A stretch of 64,000 nucleotides of DNA from assembly GCF_016862215.1 (NCBI RefSeq), contig NZ_BOMN01000129.1, positions 1-64,000 of the forward strand, in the 5' to 3' direction. The stretch is from Winogradskya humida. GTDB taxonomy: Bacteria > Actinomycetota > Actinomycetes > Mycobacteriales > Micromonosporaceae. The notes beneath the pieces are model-generated. The model was not told the DNA's origin. It did not search any database and saw nothing but the letters and a program-made list of their open reading frames with translations. Numbering within the stretch: the stretch's first letter is position 1; the number at the start of each line of letters is the position of its first letter. Both the position numbers and the translations under genes were made by a program. Of the stretch, positions 60,701-64,000 are shown piece by piece.

Positions 60701-63226
60701 CGGGGGCGGTCCGGCCAGCCACTGCCGCAGGATCCGCGACACGATCGCGGCGTTGGCGGTGGTCCGCTGCTGGGCCAGGAAGATCCGGAAGACCGCGGCC
60801 TCCAGCTCCGGTGTGCGGTCCAGGCTGTCGACGCCGAGGTGGCCGAACACCCGCATCAGGGTGGCCCGGAAAGTGTCACTGAGTCCGGCGCGGTCGGCGT
60901 CGAGGCTGCGCAGGTAACCGTGGAAATACTCGCGGGGGCTGTGCACGGGACTGCCCGGTTGTGCGTCCAGCGCGCCGGCCGGCTTGTTGTGGGTCAGCTC
61001 CGCCAGATCGGCGAAGACGGTCACCGCGGCGAGCTCGCCCGGCAGTACCCGGCCGCCGAGCTCGGTGCGGGCGGTCAGGTACGCGTTCAGCACCTGTTCG
61101 CCGTCCTGCGGGCCCGCGTCGAAGCCGAGCAGGACGTTGCACAGGTCCTGCAGCGCGTGCTCGGCCCGGTCGCCCGCCGACGCCGGGGTGCGGCGGGACG
61201 GCAGACCGATCCTGCGACCTCCGGCGGCACGTGGCAGCGGCGTGACCGCGCCACCGACCGGTTCGAGGCGCAGCAACGGGGTGCCCGCGTCGACCTGGCT
61301 GCCCACCGTGACCGAGCACTCCCGGATCCGGGCGTGGAAGGGGGCCGGCACCACCGTCTCCATCTTCATGCTCTCCAGCACGAGAAGCGGCGCGCCCGCG
61401 TCGACCTCGTCACCGACCGCCACCGGTGTCGCCACCACCAGCGCGGGGGCGGGTGCCCGGACCACGCCGCCCTCGTCACGGCTGATCCGGTGGGTGATGC
61501 CGTCAACCTCCACGAGGTGGATCGGGCCGTGTGTGGCGGTGACCAGCCGATGGCGGTGCCCGTTGACCGTGGCCCGCCCGTTGTGCCGGTCGTACGGCTC
61601 GAATTCGACCTCGGCGGCGAGCACCGGCCCGGCTCCGGCGACGGCCACGCGGAAACGGGTCCGGCCGGCCCGGGCGACGGTCACGCGGTAGCCGGAGCCG
61701 CGCAGCTTCAGTTCGAGGGCATAGCTGCTCTTGTGCCGCACGTGCGGCCGCCCGCCGTACGCGGTGGCCAGCAACCGCTGCCGGCCGAGGTCCTCCTCCT
61801 CCCGGTACGCCTCGATCGCGGCCACCGCCAGAGCGATCGCCGCGTGCCGGTCGCTGACCAGGCGTCCCTCGGCACGGACCCGGTCGATCCAACCGGTGTC
61901 CGCGGTCGCCCCGACGACCTCGGGCTGATCGAGCAGGTCCAGGATGAAGCTCTTGTTGGTCGTGCCACCGTCGATGAGCACCGTGGTCTCGGTCATCGCC
62001 CGGCGCAGCCGGGCCAGGGCCTCGGCGCGGTCCCGGCCGAAAGCGATGATCTTGGCGATCATGGAGTCGAACTCCGCGGGGATGGTGTCCCCCTCGCCGA
62101 CACCGGTGTCGACCCGGATGCCGGGCCCGGTGGGCAGGATCAGCCGGGAGATGTGGCCGGGCGACGGCGCGAAGTCGCGGTCCGGGTCCTCGGCGTTGAG
62201 CCGGGCCTCGACGGCGTGACCGGACTCCACCGGCCGGGCACCCTCGAGCCTGCCGCCACTCGCGACGTGCAGCTGCAGCCGGACCAGGTCGGTGCCGGTG
62301 GTGAGCTCGGTGATGGGGTGCTCGACCTGCAGCCGCGTGTTGACCTCGAGGAACGCGAACTGCCCCGTTCCGGGATGGTAGAGGAACTCCACGGTGCAGG
62401 CACCCCGGTAGCCGACCGCCTGGGCCAGCCGCTCGGCGGATTCCTTCAGCTCGGCGGTCTGCCCCGGTGCCAGCACCGGCGACGCGGATTCCTCGATGAT
62501 CTTCTGGTTGCGCCGCTGCACCGAGCAGTCCCGTACGCCCAGCGCCCACGCGGTGCCCTGACCGTCCGCGATGACCTGGACCTCGACGTGCCGGGCGCCC
62601 GTGACCAGGCGCTCCAGGAAGAGCACGCCGGAGCCGAACGAGCGCAGCGCTTCCTGGCTGGTCCGTTCGTACGCGTCGGTGAGCTCACCGGCGGTCGCCA
62701 CCTTGCGGATGCCACGCCCGCCGCCGCCCGCGGTCGCCTTGAGCATCAGGGGATACCCGATCTCGGCACCGGCGCGCAGGGCATCCGCCAGCGTGGCCAC
62801 CTCGCCACGGCTCCACGGGGCAACCGGAACGCCGGCTTCCTCCGCGAGCAGTTTCGCGCCGATCTTGTCACCGAGCCTGCGCATCGCCTCCGGGCCGGGT
62901 CCGATGAAGACGACCCCCACCCGCTCGCAGAGCTCGGCGAACGCCGGGTCCTCCGCGACGAATCCCCAGCCGACCCACGCGGCGTCGGCTCCCGACTCCA
63001 CAAGCGCACGTTCCAGCACGGCGTGGTTCAGATAGGGACGGGCCGCGGCGGGACCGAGGGGGTAGGCGGCGTCCGCGGCCCGTACGAACGTCGCATCCCG
63101 ATCGGCGTCGGTGTAGAGCGCGACCACCTCGATCGGCGCCCCGGTCAGGGCCGACAGATCCCGTACGGCGTGGATGAGCCGCATCGCGGCCTCTCCGCGA
63201 TTGACGACGGCGATACGACTGAACAC
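57755..63226 (-). CDS. Single-chain acyl-CoA carboxylase (BC-BCCP-central-CT, eukaryote-like order)
   Basis: An 1823-residue multidomain carboxylase making malonyl-CoA or a related extender unit. Biotin carboxylase fills about 1-450 (FSRIAVVNRGEAAMRLIHAV; ATP-grasp glycine loop KATAGGGGRGIRKV; catalytic FLEVNTRLQVEHPITE). The biotinyl domain has LLVLESMKMETVVPAP with the biotin lysine at 621. A long central region (about 680-1240) resembles the ACC central domain (YYGNRWLAALTTHEDFVIAE). The carboxyltransferase runs from about 1290 (YALSSGARISMTSGTENMDW; LSGFDGSPESMRNLQLEYGA). Bacterial carboxylases are usually split into separate subunits. GTG start with GGGAGG. It follows the DUF5988-like gene by 31 bases. 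Confidence 0.93.
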   Translation of the reverse strand: MFSRIAVVNRGEAAMRLIHAVRDLSALTGAPIEVVALYTDADRDATFVRAADAAYPLGPAAARPYLNHAVLERALVESGADAAWVGWGFVAEDPAFAELCERVGVVFIGPGPEAMRRLGDKIGAKLLAEEAGVPVAPWSRGEVATLADALRAGAEIGYPLMLKATAGGGGRGIRKVATAGELTDAYERTSQEALRSFGSGVLFLERLVTGARHVEVQVIADGQGTAWALGVRDCSVQRRNQKIIEESASPVLAPGQTAELKESAERLAQAVGYRGACTVEFLYHPGTGQFAFLEVNTRLQVEHPITELTTGTDLVRLQLHVASGGRLEGARPVESGHAVEARLNAEDPDRDFAPSPGHISRLILPTGPGIRVDTGVGEGDTIPAEFDSMIAKIIAFGRDRAEALARLRRAMTETTVLIDGGTTNKSFILDLLDQPEVVGATADTGWIDRVRAEGRLVSDRHAAIALAVAAIEAYREEEDLGRQRLLATAYGGRPHVRHKSSYALELKLRGSGYRVTVARAGRTRFRVAVAGAGPVLAAEVEFEPYDRHNGRATVNGHRHRLVTATHGPIHLVEVDGITHRISRDEGGVVRAPAPALVVATPVAVGDEVDAGAPLLVLESMKMETVVPAPFHARIRECSVTVGSQVDAGTPLLRLEPVGGAVTPLPRAAGGRRIGLPSRRTPASAGDRAEHALQDLCNVLLGFDAGPQDGEQVLNAYLTARTELGGRVLPGELAAVTVFADLAELTHNKPAGALDAQPGSPVHSPREYFHGYLRSLDADRAGLSDTFRATLMRVFGHLGVDSLDRTPELEAAVFRIFLAQQRTTANAAIVSRILRQWLAGPPPAEPLGEHAGPALDHLISATQVRFPAVADLARGVVFRWFTQPLLRRDRATVYTRVRAGLRYLDENPATPDRAERIQALVASSQPLVRLLGQRIGRPVPSHAPLLEVLTRRYYGNRWLAALTTHEDFVIAEHHGPAGVTHVAATAVDIHALPAAVDAVGALATGTAGDLVADLYVAWEDQPDAVAMAARLAAVLAEHPLPAAVRRITTTVAGTRGAVMHHHFTFRPQDGTFAEDRLIRGLHPQIAQRLQLHRFREFDLTRLPSADEEIYLFEAAARSNPADRRLVAMAQVRDVTPLRESDGRLAALPSVEDPLLGCLDAIRTVQAQRSQHTRFDTNRIVIYVWPPTEVTSGYLAELVERVEPAAVGAGLEEIQFIVRRRTPTGELTEVAIRVVFDPDTTARWHVGEPPTEALQPLDDYRQKVLRAARRGTVYPYELTGLLGEFAEYDLDATHTLVPVRRDPGLNKAALVAGVITTVSPRHPQGISRVVLLGDPTKSLGALSEPECRRVIAALDLAGRLRVPLEWYALSSGARISMTSGTENMDWVAAALKRIVEFTQDGGEINIVAAGINVGAQPYWNAEATMLMHTRGILVMTPDSAMVLTGKQSLDFSGGVSAEDNFGIGGYDRVMGPNGQAQYWAPNLAAARDVLMAHYDHTYVVPGERTPRPAATEDPVNRDITVYPHKLEGSDFTTVGEIFSAEHNADRKKPFDIRTVMRALADQDHPPLERWAGMADSETLVVQDVHLGGIPACLLGVESRQIPRRGFPPTDGPDTYTSGTLFPQSSKKAARAINAASGNRPLVVLANLSGFDGSPESMRNLQLEYGAEIGRAIVNFRGPIVFCVISRYHGGAFVVFSKALNPSMTVLALEGSFASVLGGAPAAAVVFTGEVNERTAADPRVRQLQEQVQDAEGGAERAELHARLSETRATVRTEKLAEVATEFDRVHDIRRAVEVGSVDAVIRAADLRPRVIEAIGAGLRRHDTVR

Positions 63227-63257
63227 CGGACCTCCCGAGATAGCTGACGCCGTGCTC

Positions 63258-63467
63258 TCACTCCGCGATCTTCGTGCGGCCCTTCCACGTGAAAACGGCC
63301 ACCGGCTCCTCGCCGTCGCTGACGGTCTCGCCCGTGTATCCGAAATGTTCGTAACCGTTTCCGTACGACAACTTCACGGAATCAGCAAGATCCACGACTT
63401 CGCACAGCCGCATCGATTCCGTTACGTAGGACGGCCCACCGGTCAACATCACCTTGAATGCGGACAT
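63258..63467 (-). CDS. DUF5988-like small protein
   Basis: A 69-residue protein: MSAFKVMLTGGPSYVTESMR, then VVDLADSVKLSYGNGYEHFG and PVAVFTWKGRTKIAE. The YEHF and RTKIAE endings recall the DUF5988 family of small actinomycete proteins found beside biosynthetic genes; that assignment is from memory. The ATG at 63467 has GAGGTGA five bases upstream; a GTG nine bases earlier overlaps that site. It is the first gene of an operon with the giant carboxylase and may be an accessory of it. A PAS-LuxR-type box lies 67-82 bases upstream. Confidence 0.7.
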   Translation of the reverse strand: MSAFKVMLTGGPSYVTESMRLCEVVDLADSVKLSYGNGYEHFGYTGETVSDGEEPVAVFTWKGRTKIAE

Positions 63468-63520
63468 CTCATTCACCTCGTTCGAAGTGCCTGCGAGTGG
63501 CTACCGATCTGAAAGATTTG

Positions 63521-63549
63521 TATCAATCCGGCAGGCGGAATTTCCCTAG
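63521..63549 (-). promoter_or_regulatory. PAS-LuxR (PimM-type) operator next to a -35 box
   Basis: On the minus strand CTAGGGAAATTCCGCC (63549-63534) matches 13 of 16 positions of the PimM-type consensus CTVGGGAWWTCCCBAG. Eight bases on comes TTGATA (63526-63521), a good -35, with TAGCCA 17 bases further as a weak -10. Adjacent to the -35 is where PimM-like activators bind. Confidence 0.6.
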
Positions 63550-63573
63550 AAATCGCACCGGCCGGCACGGGCG

Positions 63574-64000
63574 TCACCTGCCCGCGGTGGAGCGGGTGTT
63601 CTGCAGCACGAAGTCCTGCTTGACCCGGGGTGGCCAGCTGCCTACCGTGAGCGCGCCGATGGCGTAGGCGCGCGACACCAGCGCGGTACGGTTGGGCGCG
63701 TTGAGCTTGCGGAACATCGAGCTGATCCGATATTCGACGCCCTGCCTGCTCAGATGCAGCCGACCCGCGAGCTGGACGGTCGACGCACCGGCCGCGACGC
63801 CCTCGAGGATTCGTGCGTCGATCTCGGTCAGCACCTGACGGCCGGACAGCCGCGCCGGCGCCGGGCCGGGTGGCAACTCGTCGGGCTCGACGACCACGAC
63901 GATGCCGTCGACCTGACGACCGGCGCCGCGGGCGACGAATCCGGTCATCCCACCGGAGAAGACCGAATCACGCGGGCCGAGCCCGACGATGGAGTCGTCG
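63574..64000 (-). CDS. PAS-LuxR transcriptional regulator, C-terminal part (PimM-like)
   Basis: The gene runs off the window; 141 residues are visible. The end of a PAS domain (DDSIVGLGPRDSVFSGGMTG, then VDGIVVVVEPDEL) is followed by a LuxR-type helix-turn-helix: LTEIDARILEGVAAGASTVQ, LAGRLHLSRQGVEYRISSMF, LNAPNRTALVSRAYAIGALT, ending VGSWPPRVKQDFV. This linear pattern, including the terminal WPP, is that of PimM, PteF and NysRIV, small activators of polyene macrolide clusters. It is transcribed toward the DUF5988-carboxylase operon, with an operator-like box between. The protein extends about 17 residues further upstream within the window than the first ATG. Confidence 0.88.
   Translation of the reverse strand, partial: DDSIVGLGPRDSVFSGGMTGFVARGAGRQVDGIVVVVEPDELPPGPAPARLSGRQVLTEIDARILEGVAAGASTVQLAGRLHLSRQGVEYRISSMFRKLNAPNRTALVSRAYAIGALTVGSWPPRVKQDFVLQNTRSTAGR

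Noticed and set aside
59267..63247. Very long plus-strand open frame opposite the carboxylase
   Set aside because: Rich in Arg, Gly, Asp and His with no recognisable domain; it mirrors the codon bias of the real minus-strand gene.
1..64000. Integrated mobile element explaining the pseudogenes
   Set aside because: No integrase, transposase, tRNA target or flanking direct repeats were seen, and codon use looks even throughout.

Overview
The window is GC-rich, codon-biased DNA typical of a filamentous actinomycete. The gene content (ClpC, leaderless GTG starts, many two-component systems, secreted plant-polysaccharide enzymes, a PAS-LuxR regulator) best fits the Micromonosporaceae/Actinoplanes group. 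That placement is inference; there is no rRNA or taxonomic marker here. I saw no tRNA, rRNA, CRISPR array, insertion sequence or phage gene. No stretch longer than about 300 bases lacks a gene or gene remnant.

Layout. 1-2.4 kb: 5' part of clpC (minus), an unknown plus-strand gene, and a 28-bp tandem array. 2.4-9.1 kb: a carbohydrate locus with a Tat-exported GH43-like protein divergent from a LacI regulator, which heads an operon of FAD oxidoreductase, sugar-binding lipoprotein and two permeases. 9-13 kb: hydrolases, a MEKHLA protein fused by overlap to a wrecked plant-type ketol-acid reductoisomerase gene, and a Mug/TDG glycosylase. 13-18 kb: a NarL-type two-component system divergent from an MMPL exporter, then a rhamnogalacturonan acetylesterase under a LacI-type operator. 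18-28 kb: aldo/keto reductase, double Lrp regulator, MFS pump with AraC regulator, and an iron-siderophore importer behind an IdeR/DmdR-like box. 28-36 kb: a frameshifted WD40 protein, a deleted methyltransferase, a PNPOx-reductase-ferredoxin fusion with AraC regulator, MarR, a frameshifted YbhB-type gene and a GNAT. 36-42 kb: another NarL-type two-component system, an FAD monooxygenase/MFS pair and a broken SRPBCC gene. 42-46.5 kb: a ROK repressor divergent from a second sugar importer. 46.5-50.5 kb: DUF1772, AraC, cupin and a secreted GH43. 50.5-56.6 kb: two inverted paralogous modules of lipoprotein, OmpR-type regulator and histidine kinase. 56.7-64 kb: a secreted nuclease/phosphatase-fold protein, a single-chain 1823-residue acyl-CoA carboxylase, a small DUF5988-like protein and a PAS-LuxR regulator cut by the window edge.

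How the parts fit. Two sugar ABC importers without their own ATPase, two GH43-type proteins and two SGNH esterases suggest use of plant cell-wall polysaccharides, with a shared ATPase elsewhere. The right end looks like the border of a polyketide-type biosynthetic cluster: carboxylase for extender units, a small accessory protein, a PimM-like regulator and a matching operator-like sequence between them. The most original observation is the pair of two-component modules: both kinases' extracytoplasmic domains and both neighbouring lipoproteins carry four cysteines with nearly the same spacing, suggesting a lipoprotein-linked sensing system built from one repeated fold.

Recurring themes. Nine genes start exactly six bases after a TANNNT box, implying leaderless mRNAs, mostly of regulators. 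Several genes are broken by single-base shifts or deletions (WD40, YbhB, SRPBCC, methyltransferase, reductoisomerase, deazaflavin-type oxidoreductase); either this segment is decaying or some shifts are sequencing errors.
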